This document shows positions 1 to 10,183 of a stretch of 64,000 nucleotides of DNA, piece after piece. The DNA is taken from the NCBI GenBank assembly GCA_036874045.1, contig CM072347.1, forward strand, positions 6,264,501 through 6,328,500, written 5' to 3'. Origin of the DNA: Cymodocea nodosa (taxonomy: Eukaryota; Streptophyta; Magnoliopsida; Alismatales; Cymodoceaceae). Position numbers and translations under genes: made by a program. The number at the start of each line of letters is the position of its first letter. The first letter of the stretch is position 1. Under the pieces are notes generated by a model. The model was not told where the DNA came from. It saw only the letters and a list, made by a program, of their open reading frames with translations, and did no database searches.

Positions 1-32
1 TAGGTCTAACAATTGGTATCAAAGCAAGGTTA
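1..32 (+). other. C3 5' LTR tail and primer-binding site
   Basis: Bases 1-11 match the 3' end of the LTR seen at 43403-43412 (…GGTCCTAACA). A TGGTATCAAAGC stretch follows at 14-25, the usual copia primer-binding site complementary to initiator methionine tRNA, with one base unlike the common TGGTATCAGAGC. This fixes the left edge of the C3 internal region. Confidence 0.8.
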
Positions 33-129
33 ATCTCGTTAATAGATTTAACCATCTGAGATCATGACTTTCCACATTGTAGAGGGTCAGAATATCCATT
101 GACCTTCCCTATTTGATGGTAGCAATTAT
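33..129 (+). pseudogene. C3 gag, first part (fossil)
   Basis: The reading from the ATG at 64 resembles the N-terminal gag wording of SIRE-type copia elements (a VEGQN stretch, then a Leu-Phe-Asp-Gly stretch). It stops where C2 is inserted at 130 and continues in kind at 35175. The last five bases, ATTAT (125-129), are repeated at 35175-35179 and are the target-site duplication of C2. Confidence 0.7.
125..129. repeat. Target-site duplication ATTAT of C2 (partner 35175-35179)
   Basis: ATTAT lies immediately outside both C2 LTR ends. A five-base duplication is what LTR retrotransposon integrase leaves, and it shows that C2 inserted into C3 gag. Confidence 0.85.
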
Positions 130-1139
130 TATTAGAATTGGAACGGATCGTTCAGTCAACTTTCTATGACACGATTCAAAAACACTCACCTCTAAACTCA
201 CTGAAACTGGAAGTGAAGAGTAAAAGAAGAAATAACACAATGAAGACACAGGATTTACGTGGTTCAGCAACAGCCTACGTTCACGGAGAGTTGAGGGTTC
301 TTCTATGAGCTTTGGTACAATCAACTGCAATGTTTTACAACATCATAAAGGTTTATATACTACCCAACTTAGGGTTTATAAACCTTTAATTACATACAAA
401 CCATTACAGTAGAGAAATAATGCTTCGGAGAAGGGACTCTCAATTTTAGAGCCTTATCTTCCTAACTTACCAAAATCTGCAACATTTTGAATAGTTACAG
501 ACTTAACTATCCGAAGAAATTCTTCTTTCTAACGGGCGGTACTGTAGTAGGCTAACTATCCGGAGAGATTCAGTATTTTGGACAGTTACAGACTTAACTG
601 TCCAAAAACCCACTTACTTCTCTCTCTTTGTTCTTTCGGAAGGTTCTATCGTTAACTCTCTGAAAACTACATGTCTTTCGGATAGTTACTGTCTTAACTA
701 TCTGAAAACTCACTTAAGTGTCTCTTCAGTCATTTCGGATGGTTCTGTCGTTAACCTTCCGAAAACTTATGATTTTCGGATAGTTACTACCTAACTATCC
801 GAAGATCCACTTAAGTCTCTACTTTTCGGATACTTGGCTTCTTAACTATCTAAAGATTCACTTAAGTGTCTGACTTTTGGATACTTAGCTTCTTAATTAT
901 CTGAACGTTTACTTAAGTGTCCTTTAAGTCATTCTAGATGGTTACAGCTAGTAACCCTCTGAAATCTTCTAACTTTCGGATAGTTAGTTCAAAGCCTTCG
1001 ATTGAAACTTTATTTTTAGATACTTAGGTCTGATAACCTACCGAAAATATAAATCTACCGGATACTTACTGTTAATAAGCTTCCGATTGAACCTGGACTT
1101 CTTATGGCATACTCCACACTTGTACTACTTGCCCTAACA
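130..1139 (-). repeat. C2 3' LTR (left copy)
   Basis: Pairs with 34174-35174. The right end is …CCCTAACA, followed directly by a pyrimidine-rich stretch (1140-1152) that reads as a polypurine tract on the - strand. About 500-1090 is a string of imperfect palindromes of the form GGATAGTTA…TAACTATCC, described separately. Confidence 0.88.
490..1090. repeat. String of ~12 hairpin-like GGATAGTTA/TAACTATCC units in C2 LTR
   Basis: About a dozen degenerate copies of a ~28-35 base unit, TCGGATAGTTAC, ~6 bases, TTAACTATCCGAA, follow one another with short spacers rich in CACTTAAGT. The two half-sites can pair as stems of about 9 bases with a short loop. Outer letters drift while the inner AGTTA and TAACT are best kept. 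The partner LTR carries the same string at about 34530-35125. The MYB-core-like GTTA half-sites suggest cis-regulation by analogy with repeated motifs in the tobacco Tto1 LTR; this is inference. Confidence 0.7.
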
Positions 1140-1301
1140 ATCTCCCACTTGGAGTTTAACACAATGATCGAAAGAAAAAATTAATCTCTACACTTGGCTT
1201 ATAATAATTGCAACAATTGCTCAAATAATCATCAACTCTTCATCTCCTTCTTCTTCTCAATTATTTAGGAGACCAATTAAGGCCATATAGAGCCTTAATT
1301 T
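1140..1301 (-). other. C2 polypurine tract and 3' untranslated stretch
   Basis: On the - strand the bases next to the left LTR read CCAAGTGGGAGAT, the usual copia polypurine tract. The remaining ~150 bases up to the RNase H region show no gene. Confidence 0.7.
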
Positions 1302-1796
1302 CTACAGATTTAGAACTTTGGTTAGCATATCTGTAGCATTTTCAGCTCCTGCATTCTTCTGCAGATCTAACTTGTTCTGCTCTATCTCTTCCCTTATGAA
1401 ATGAAATCTCATTCTCATATGTTTGGACCTTGAATGAAACTTCAGATTTTCAACTAAATAAATGACGCTTTGATTGTCACAAAACAGAATGCTTCTATTC
1501 TGTTTGTGCCTTAATTCGTCTAGTACATTCTCTAGCCAGATTCTTTCTTTAGCTGCCTCTGCTACTACAACATATTCATCTTCTGTGGTCGAGAGTGCAA
1601 CAATACTTTGCAGCTTGGATCTCCAGCTAATTGCAGTACTTTCTATGCAGAAAACATAGCCTGAAGTACTTTTGCTTTTATCCAACTCTCTTCCTAAATC
1701 AACATCACAGTAGCCAATCAATTTAACTAGTCCTTTCTTGAAATTCAGATCTACATCTAGGGAATATCTAAGTATCCATAGTACTGCGGACCAATG
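1302..1796 (-). pseudogene. C2 RNase H region (fossil)
   Basis: Copia RNase H wording on the - strand: a GYCDVDLG start, a KSTSGYVF stretch, ALSTTEDEY, CDNQSVI, and an HSRSKHM stretch near the end. This is the last pol domain of C2. Upstream it stops at the G1 insertion (1797-1801 target duplication) and the element resumes with RT sequence at 30785. Confidence 0.85.
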
Positions 1797-1801
1797 CTCA
1801 G
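1797..1801. repeat. Target-site duplication CTCAG of G1 (partner 30780-30784)
   Basis: CTCAG lies just outside both G1 LTR ends (TGTTTG… at 1802 and …AAACA at 30779). It shows that the G1 insertion, 1802-30779, lies in the C2 pol region. Confidence 0.88.
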
Positions 1802-3572
1802 TGTTTGTGTTTTCCTAGCACTACACTAGAAAAACTTGGATTTGTTACTTCTATTTTTACTTAGTTAATTTATCTTTACGCCCATTCTTTCTTTTAGAAG
1901 TAAACAAACAACCTTTAATACAATTTAGATATTAATTCCAATTTGTACTTTAACTGCAAGTGCACAGTGTCTATTGTATCAGTGTGCAAGTACAGGTCGA
2001 TCCTATAGGGAATTGCTGACGAATTTAAGAAATGTTTGATTGTGAACAATTCAAATTTATATTCGATAAGCACTCCGTTGAGTTACAGTTAACTCAACGA
2101 ACTATCCTCGTGGACTTAAGTTAACTCCACGAGCCTGTCTCTTCTTTATAATACTGCTATTTACAGAGGAATTCGGTCAACCATTGGGCGATTCCACAGA
2201 TTGTAAATAACATCAATTAAGCTTTTTAATGCTAGTTAACATTAGATTTATCATTAAGCAATACTAACATTCAGATGATTCAAACAGTCACCATTAAAAT
2301 CTTTAAGTTTTTTGTACGAACCAATTTTAGTAAACTGTAAAATTAAAACTAACATAAAACAATCATAAAACTAATACATATAACATTAATCACGATACAA
2401 CACAAACAATACAACACTCAAATACAACATACAAACAAAGATAAATTGTTTTTGGTATTTTTGTTTTGATGTGAACATGGAAATGGGCGAAAGGTGAAAT
2501 GTAAAGTAATCTCACTTGATAGTAAATACTTCTAACACTACTTGCAACGCGATTACACCACTGAAAATTAAACCACTTACAATTCTATCTCCTCTCCCTA
2601 TAGAATCGCGAGTCCAGAATTGCAAGATGATCTCCTCTTCAGCATACAGGCATCAACCCGAAGCCAAGGCTAAAAGCTTTACGTTCTCCTGAAATATGAG
2701 TCGACGCTTGGTGAAAATGGCTTCCCTTCCCGCGACGTGATCACTCCTCACAATGGTTGTCAGACACTGTGTTTGGCTCGGAATCGACCTGACATCAGGC
2801 AAGTATCCTCACAGACCTCCGATGATTGGTGATTATAGTGGTGATACGATGGTTGGTGTGATACTTCGAAGAATCGTCGAACTATCTGCAGAAAGCTCGG
2901 TGCTCCTCCTCTGTATACACTGGCCGTCCATTGATCACACTTTCTTCTTTTTTTCTTCTTTTCTTTTATATTTCTTTAGTAGTAACTGCTTCTGCTTGAA
3001 TGATTGGTTGGATTTCCTTCCTTCAGATCAACAGCGATGCTTCCTTCTCCATGCACGATTGAATTCCTGCATGATACGTGCAAACGTGGTTTTTCCTTCC
3101 AACTGTCTGTTCCTACAACCGCTACAGTGGCATTTTAGAAAATAACTATAAAATACATGCAATAAAGAAATAAGCCGCTAACCTAACGCATTACCTTAGT
3201 GTATATTCGTGTAACTCAACGCGTATAGTTATGCTAACTTAACGAGTTATAACTTAAGTAAATCTACCCGATCTCGACACGTGTCAGTAGCAGTTTAAAC
3301 ATAAAATAACATTTCGGAGAGTTACAGGTCTAACTATCTGATGCTCAGATGCATTTTCAGTTCATAACTTAAGAATTTCATAGCCTGCAACTTACCGACA
3401 GTTCATAAATGTACTAAATTAACATTAATTCCCCAAAATTAAGCAGATTTTTCAATTAAAGCATATAACGGTGCAATTATAACTTAATGGCTTAATTCTC
3501 ATATGATAAGCTAAAATTATGCAATTAACCATCATTTAACCGTTAATAATATGCACTTTTTCATTCTAAACA
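1802..3572 (-). repeat. G1 3' LTR (left copy)
   Basis: Starts TGTTTGTG and ends CTAAACA on the + strand, and pairs with 28993-30779. It contains the CTGCAAGTGCACAG motif followed by a TACAGGTCGATCC stretch that is common in plant Athila/Tat LTRs, one GTTGAGTTA…TAACTCAAC palindrome near 2070-2100, and a C/T-rich stretch near 2935-2990. The open reading frame at 2753-3145 recurs in every related LTR and is not considered a gene. Confidence 0.88.
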
Positions 3573-5267
3573 CTTCCCCCATACCTAAATTTTGCTAGTC
3601 CCTTAGCAAACTAAGATCTAATTAATTGGTCTTTCAAAAAGTGCTAGAATTAATTCTTCCCCTTTTGTTTTTTTTCTTCTGTTTAGCATAAACATATATT
3701 CTGTATGTTTTAGTAATCAACCTGCAAAGATATTTAGAATATATGTAAATTACGTACAAAGTATATCATCTTCATATAGGCGTTAATTATATTATAGTTT
3801 GTTCTTCTTTTCATCATCTGTAATCCTGAATTTTCCAATAAGTTTTCTAGAAGAAATTTCAACAACATACGAATCAAAGTACAATCCAATTCAATCTGAT
3901 TAAGACAAGTAGAATAAAGAATTGTATTTCCATTAAACAACTTCAAAAGTCAATTCCAGATTCATATTTCAGCAATTCTAGATAACAGAAAATATACTCG
4001 ATTGATAAGATATCTGTATTTCACAAAACACTTGTATCTTTTCAGAACAGTATATGTTTTTTTTTTTTTTTTGTACTTTAAAAGTTAATTTGACAAGCTT
4101 GAATCATACAAGAGCTTTCTAATGTACCCATGTAACGAGCTTTCAGTCAACAATCCCAGATCTGATCAGGATCTTAGGTTGCCAGATTTTCAGAGTCCTT
4201 TTTCAGGTCAACAATTCTTACATACCTATCTGCTCAAGTACAAAAGGCTCGCGATCAAACAAGTCAATAAACTCTCAAAGTTTTTTTTTAAAAAAAAAAA
4301 AATAAATGCACACACAAAACAAAGCATTAATCACATACTGTATATGCACGTATTTCATTAATACAGATGTAGTAAAACACCAATCTCATATAATCCTGCT
4401 TCTATCATTTACTAAAAATATGAATCCATAACAATAAGCTCAAACTTTATTTGTAGTTTAATAAGATCTACACATAAATCATTCTACAAGTTCAATCAGT
4501 CAAAGTAAATGTATCTTTCATCATATATGTTTCATTTAATCTAGAATTCATATCTCACCTCATTCAGGATTTCAGATAATTTTCTGATTAAGCATTAAAT
4601 ATTCTGATTTCATTTTAAAATCGTGAAACTGTTAAACTCATGAAATTCAGAAAAATCATAATATAACATTCAAGCAATTTATAAAAATTTTGCAGTCTCA
4701 ATTATCGGATAGTTACAGCAAGTTCATAAAAATTTTTCAATTTTCTCAAAACTTTGCAGTACCATTTTAATTCCTTTAATTAACAAACTTACATGACTGT
4801 TACTTTAATTACCTCCCCCCCATACCTACATTTTGCATTGTCCTCAATGTAAAAGATTTGACAATAAGTACAGTAATTGTAGCAGGCATAAATAAAGTTT
4901 TGTTTAATTTAAAATTCAGGATAAGTAATTGGTTACATACCTTGTTCCATTTGTATCTCTTTCTGCATATTCCGATTTTTGATTCTGAAAAACTTTTCAT
5001 TCCCAGATAAATACAGAATATAAAATAAAATAACATTTAATAGATATTAATAAATCAGTGTCTTGTGTGGAACCCAGGCTCCTATGCCTTTGGTGGCTCA
5101 CAAGCAAGCCAGTTGGTTTCCCAGAACAGATACCAACAAACTGGATTGATATTTTGTTTTGTTTGTTTGTTTTTTTTATAAAATGAACATGAAAAACTTC
5201 AAAATTCCTTTTTTTTTTTTCTAAAAATAAATGCAAAATACACATGTTAAACACACAAAATCACAGC
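3573..5267 (-). other. G1 3' untranslated region, no gene seen
   Basis: Begins with a polypurine tract next to the LTR (reads GGTATGGGGGAAG on the - strand, 3573-3585). The rest is AT-rich, with a poly-T run near 4055-4072 and a T9/A13 run near 4280. A 200-base module at 4081-4280 recurs in the copia element C1. A second pyrimidine-rich CCTCCCCCCCATACC stretch lies near 4811-4826 and resembles another polypurine tract. Bases 5050-5150 are less AT-rich and may be a coding remnant I do not recognise. Confidence 0.6.
4081..4280. repeat. 200-base module shared with C1 (copy at 20233-20432)
   Basis: Starts AAAGTTA and ends ACTCTCAAAG in both places, with the same length (200) and about 91% identity counted by eye. 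One copy is in a gypsy 3' untranslated region and the other in a copia element between gag and its 3' ORF, in the same orientation relative to the element. Weaker similarity seems to continue on the left side (3710-4080 versus 19870-20232). Confidence 0.75.
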
Positions 5268-6406
5268 TTAAGAACATGATTGAAAAGTAGAAACAAATGG
5301 AATAAATGTATCAGTCCAAGCAAACTTTTTAGGCATAGTTCTTCTTGCTATTAATTCTGTTTTAATGCAGTTCTTGTTTCTTTTTAATTTGTAAACATGC
5401 AATATATTATAAATTCCAAATATGAGTGTATTACCATTAATGATATGTAATGCAGAAAGGGATCCTTTTTGGTTCCAAGGTAATGTAGCAGTTTCTATTT
5501 CTACATCTATTTCAATATACTCCTCTTCCCACTTCCATTCATTCATGTCTTCCATAATCCATATTTAAAATTTTATCAGTTCATCCCACCATCTTATCAG
5601 ACATAAAGTAGGATCATCTTCTTCATTATACCACATTCCTATTTGAATTTCATTAAATTCTGCAGATGGTGGTTTAGCTATTTCACTTGGTACAGGTAAA
5701 ATTTCTATATAATCATCATAACTGTCTATGCTCACTATGTATAAATCAGATTTATATGCTATTGATATCTCCGTGACTAAATAGATATAACCATCAAGTA
5801 TGACATGTGTTTGGTTAATTAATGATTTCTGTCCTAGATATATTATAATGTTTTCATTCCAAGATCTGTTCAGAAAGTTATACACACTTAAGCGTAAATC
5901 TTCACCCCAATTTCCTGTAGGTCTCCAATAATATAATTTTTTAGGAATTGAAGAATTTTTATCAGAAAATATTAAAGCTGACCCACAATTTTTAGTTGGT
6001 GCTTCAAATATATTAGGTCTTCCTATATTCCATTCTTCTCTTGTTATAGGATTCTTATCAAAATATCAAGTAATGATAAACTTGCATACCTTGGTCTCGT
6101 CTTGTATATGATTAATCCTTCATCTATCCCCATGATATGACTCATTCCTTCTAATGCATTGGGTGGAATTCTAGTAGTTTCTTCCATAGCCAGATATTCA
6201 TGGGTATTTGAACTACAATTAAATGACCTCCATAAGAATCCATCTCTAATCTTAGTCATTTTTGCAGCTTGTAGTCCTTGAAAATATTTTTCTTCAATAC
6301 AGTCTTTAATTTCCTTTGATACACAACATAGCCTGCACAGATCTTTAGCTGACAAGTTACTTAGTATTTCCCTTAGTGCATCCAATGGTAATTGCATTAA
6401 TTCCAT
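5268..6406 (-). pseudogene. F-box protein gene copy inside G1 (decayed)
   Basis: The - strand starts with MELMQLPLDALREILSNL…, an F-box: a Leu-Pro start, an LREIL helix, and a CRLCCVSKEIKDCI end within the first ~40 residues. F-box proteins bind SKP1 and bring substrates to SCF ubiquitin ligases. The ~340 codons that follow, in three open segments (6406-6044, 5885-5565, 5555-5268), have Trp- and acid-rich wording like plant F-box-associated domains (GYIYLV, DLYIVSID, TLPWNQKGSLSALHI). The gene sits between the capsid gag and the 3' LTR of G1 in the same direction, so it looks like a host gene captured by the element. It is not intact. The family call for the C-terminal part is less certain than the F-box. 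Confidence 0.68.
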
Positions 6407-6545
6407 TTGTCGATTTTGTAAAATAAAAATAAAAATTTAGCAAAGATAAAAATTAACATAACTACTGCACACCCTCGTGGAGTTAAGGCATAACTCAACG
6501 GACTAAGTTTGTTGAGTTAAAAATTAACTCTACGATACTATTAAC
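6407..6545. other. Spacer with palindromic motif between F-box copy and gag
   Basis: Contains GTGGAGTTAAGGCATAACTCAACGG and a second GTTGAGTTA…TTAACTC pair (6478-6535), the same hairpin-like motif found in the LTRs, here inside the internal region. No gene. Confidence 0.6.
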
Positions 6546-7574
6546 TTAAAATAAAACATATATACATACAGATAGTTGCTTCAGATATGCTGCTTCATTT
6601 AGCTGCCCTCCTAGAAGAGGTATCAATTTCATTAACCGTTCTATTGACAAGATTAGGTATAGCTTGTATTGGCAATCCTCCAGTAGGTCTAACTTCCATT
6701 GGTTCCTTCTATCTAAGTGATATATTTCTATTCTGATTTTGATTTGCAGCATTTCCAAATATAAATTCTAGACGATTGTTTACTTGTTGGATTATCTTTT
6801 CTAATTTCTCTATTCTAGCTCCTTGTTCAATTAATACTTCATAACTTATGTTCTTCTCATTTATATTTTCTCCTCCCTGGAAATTGTTGTTTCTCCAAGA
6901 TAAATTCGGGTGATTTCTCCAATTAGGATTATAAGAATTTCCCAAGTTATCTCTCTAGTTTCTAGCATAAATAATATCTAAGTCATTTATGTTTGTATTC
7001 TTTTCTGCTAGCTTTTGATTTAATGATAACTCTTCTATTTTCTTTGTTAATTCATTTAATTTCACTTCAAGCATAGTATTGGAATCTATTTCATGCATTC
7101 CTCTTGGCAATAATCTTTTATCTGCAATAGCTTCAGCCGAATTTTCCCACTGTGTAGTTCTTTTTGCAAAATTTTCTAAATATGCCCATGCTTCTTCACT
7201 ACATAATTTTAAAAATCCATTTTGACAAGTAGATTCTAATAAAGATTTCGTTGAAACATCTATGTCTTCATAAATGATGCCTATTAATTGTGCTTTACTC
7301 ATTGCATGATGTGGACATTGAGTCAGTAAATCTTCAAATCTTTCAAAATATTTCCAGAATGATTCACCTTGTTTTTGGCTACACATTAATATTTCTTTCT
7401 TCTTTTTAATCGTTTGATGTGTTGGATAATATTTTTCCAGAAAAATAGAGCAAAATTCAGTCCATGTAGAAATTGAATCAGGCGACAAAGTATATAACCA
7501 TCTCTTAGTTGTATCTTTTAAAGCAAAAGGGATATATCTAAGTTTAATAGCATCTATACTCATGTTCGGCATTC
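6546..7574 (-). pseudogene. G1 capsid-type gag, C-terminal part (fossil)
   Basis: The - strand reads as the Retrotrans_gag capsid domain of Athila-type elements: an IKLRYIPFALKDTTKRWLY stretch, TWTEFCSIFLEKYYP, then GESFWKYFERFEDLLTQCPHH. Downstream is the typical YNPNWRNHPNLSWR motif (~6945-6880) and a coiled stretch. The N-terminal part lies at 22724-23081 on the other side of C1. It is broken, with a few breaks. Confidence 0.82.
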
Positions 7575-7579
7575 TCATC
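7575..7579. repeat. Target-site duplication TCATC of C1 (partner 22719-22723)
   Basis: TCATC flanks both ends of C1. The gag sequence of G1 lies on either side, so C1 inserted in G1 gag. Confidence 0.87.
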
Positions 7580-9160
7580 TGTAGGATCATATGGCTACAC
7601 AAGAGGGGGGTGAATTGTGTATCTTTAATATTTTCTGAAATATAATTGAAACTTTAAAACTCAAAAATAAGTGGAGACATTGTTTTCATAAAATCATTTT
7701 TATTCAAGGTTTCAATTACAATATACAATTCAATTCTCCTTAGAAATTGTAGATGCAATTATATTTCGATACCATGTATCATCTAAACAATTTCATAACT
7801 ACAAACAGAGAAAACTAATTTGCGGAATTTAAAACTTTTCTCCCTATTCGAGATCTTTCTTCTTCTTCTTTTTCTTCTTCAGCAATTCTTCAGTGACGAA
7901 TATCTTGTCTTTTCATGCTTCACCGAATTTGCTTTCTTCTGATACTTCAAATCTTCAGTGACGAAAATCTTACCTTTTTATGCTTCACTGAACTTTCTTC
8001 CACTTGAGAGATTTTCCCCAAGAAGGTGTTTTTGATCCCTGAAAAAGATTTTTCTTTTGGTGTGCAGTGATGGTTTGATCCTTAAAAAGATTTTTCATTT
8101 TGTGTGCAAGGATAGTTTGATCAACGAGAATTCTATGCCTTTTATACTGTATCTTCATTTCATGCATATCCTTCACGTTTAACCACTACCAGTTTTCCAC
8201 TTCTCCACGACTTTTCTTTTTTCTTCATAGAAACACACATGTTCTAACCCACGTTTATATTTCAAATTTTCTTTAATCATCAGTCCTGGATCTCTGAAAA
8301 ATTTCCTGCAAAATAAACTTTCTCGTCCAAAAATTTTTCATCAGTGTAATAAGAAGTCGTTACTTTAATGTTAACTAAACGAGTAACACAAGTATATATA
8401 TAACTTAACGTTTCTAACTTAACGAGTTCCTCATGTGCCATTTCACGTGACAAGTATTGTAGTTAACTCAACGAACTAAGTCCGTGGTGTTATGCTATCT
8501 CAACGAACCATCTCTGTTGTGTTATGATAACTCAACGAACCAGTAATAAACAAATGTTTTTATAATAAGAATTTTACCACGTGCAAAAATAACAACTTAA
8601 GTTTATAATGCTAACCTAATGCGTTGCCTTAGTGTTCAATATAGCAACTCAATATGTTTAGTTATGTTAACTTAACGAGTTAAACATGTGCACCTCACGT
8701 GATACAATACAACATTCGTAACTTATAATTTCACTACGTGTATAATACTAACTTAACGAGTTCGTCTCTTCTTTTACTCACTAACTTAACGAGTTATCAT
8801 GTGACCTATTTTAACCTTTAAGCCTCTAACTTAACGAGTTCTCACGTGACCTCTATACAAACAAAACTCTAACTTAACGAGTTGTCTAAACGTGCACTGT
8901 TCATGATACAGAAGATATAACATTAAAACATATCATGCTTTTTAATAAAAACACACGTTAACTTAACGTTTAGCTAAATGAGAAATTAATGCAACGAAAC
9001 GACTAGTTATTAACTTCAGATCCAATACAGACAAGTATTTATATCAGTAAGCTTTTTTTGTATTAATTGATGATTTTAATTTCTTTTCACAAGCAATAGT
9101 AATTGAGTAAATATGATTATTTTCATTCATCATACATCATCAAAACAAAAATACTCAACA
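7580..9160 (-). repeat. C1 3' LTR (left copy)
   Basis: Starts TGTAGGATC and ends ATACTCAACA; pairs with 21141-22718 and with the C4 LTRs. The half near the start is C/T-rich (TTCTTCTTC around 7860-7890). The other half (8345-8975) is a motif array. Confidence 0.88.
8345..8975. repeat. Array of ~12 TAACTTAACGAGTT units with CACGTG motifs in C1 LTR
   Basis: A degenerate TAACTTAACGAGTT (or TAACTCAACGAAC) recurs about a dozen times over 630 bases. Between the copies are repeated CACGTG or ACGTG cores (for example near 8440, 8580, 8695 and 8845), the plant G-box/ABRE core. The same array is in the other C1 LTR (about 21920-22535) and in C4 (about 43600-44340). Motif presence is seen; a role in stress- or ABA-responsive transcription is inference. 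Confidence 0.7.
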
Positions 9161-9775
9161 ATCTCCCCCTTTTTGATGATGACAAAACCATATTAAATCA
9201 ATTATGAAATATGTTTAACTCAACAAAGCACCTTCGTTGGGTTAACTTTTAATTCAACAAACTTGTTTGTTGACTTAAGTTCACTTAAGCTTATTTCTAT
9301 TATTTGTGTAAATTTTACCTCTCAGAACTAAAACTCTCAGATGTCAATAATTATATAAGTATCAGTTTTCTAATTATCATCTATCAGATTACAATAACCA
9401 TTTAAATAGCATCTCCTTTTATAATATATATATGCAATTAAGATCATAATCATCTTTTTATAATATTTCTCCCCCTTTTTATCATTAATCAAAAAGATAA
9501 TTACAGAGAATATATATATATATATATAAGAGATATAATTACAACAACTCTTTCTGTAAACAAGAATAATAATTGAAGACATTTACAGAAAAATGTATTG
9601 TTCAATCAAATCAAATAAGTAATACAAACATTACATTTTGTATTCAGAAACAAACAAAAATAGTTATCAACCCCTCCTAAGTATATCACTTATAGCATTA
9701 CATATTTTATCTCCTAGATGCCTAATATCATTTCTGATGTTGTTAAGCACTACATCTAAGTCAGGAGGTAGCTGG
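9161..9775 (-). pseudogene. C1 polypurine tract, 3' untranslated region and tail of 3' ORF
   Basis: 9161-9175 reads on the - strand as AAAAAGGGGGAGAT next to the LTR. The AT-rich stretch to ~9660 matches C4 51650-52145. About 9665-9775 matches the end of the C4 3' ORF, which in C4 follows a glutamine-rich stretch. The E insertion lies at its right edge, so the 3' ORF tail is split between here and 17187. Confidence 0.7.
9771..9775. repeat. Probable target-site duplication GCTGG/GTTGG of E (partner 17187-17191)
   Basis: GCTGG before 9776 and GTTGG after 17186 differ by one base. The uninterrupted C4 homologue (around 51540) has a single copy of this site, which supports one insertion event covering 9776-17186. 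Confidence 0.65.
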
Positions 9776-10183
9776 TGTTGAGCTATATTTTTAGCTCAAG
9801 CTTTACTGCAAGTGCACAGTTCTTTTGGTGTACATGGCAAATACAGGTCATTCTTCCACAAGGATTGTGTTTATGACTTAATCAACTATTACTCAACTTG
9901 TTCTTCAAGCTCTTAGGTATACTTCAGTAAATTAATGACATGTGAATGTAGAATAATCAAAGTTAACACAAGCTCACAAATCATGCAATTTCAAGGCAAT
10001 TTGTAGTGGAAAATGGTGATGTAAATCAATTTCTTTACTTGTAAATCTATCAACTCATTCAATTATAACATGCACACAAGTTCCACATGATTTCAGAAGT
10101 GATATCAATGCATCAATATTAAGGAAAGAAAAATAAAACAACAAGGTTCAATATAGACTATACTACTCTATTCTAATTTATAC
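9776..10183 (+). repeat. Left arm of 0.4-kb inverted repeat
   Basis: Its reverse complement is found at 10886-11291 with only scattered mismatches and small length differences. It starts with a small palindrome (TTGAGCTA…TAGCTCAA) and carries the CTGCAAGTGCACAG motif of Athila-type LTRs, so the arms are LTR ends and not transposon terminal repeats. Confidence 0.85.

Noticed and set aside
490-1090. Evenly spaced palindromes that could suggest a CRISPR array
   Set aside because: Units are degenerate, spacers are short and alike, and the location is a plant LTR present twice; no cas genes.
2753-3145. 130-codon frame in the G1 LTR, echoed at 29906-30355, 41607-41798 and 58159-58504
   Set aside because: It is repeated only because it lies in copies of the same LTR. 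The frame length varies between copies and the product looks like no known protein.
5050-5150. Less AT-rich stretch as a tRNA or small exon
   Set aside because: No tRNA fold found by eye and no convincing reading frame; left as unassigned untranslated sequence.
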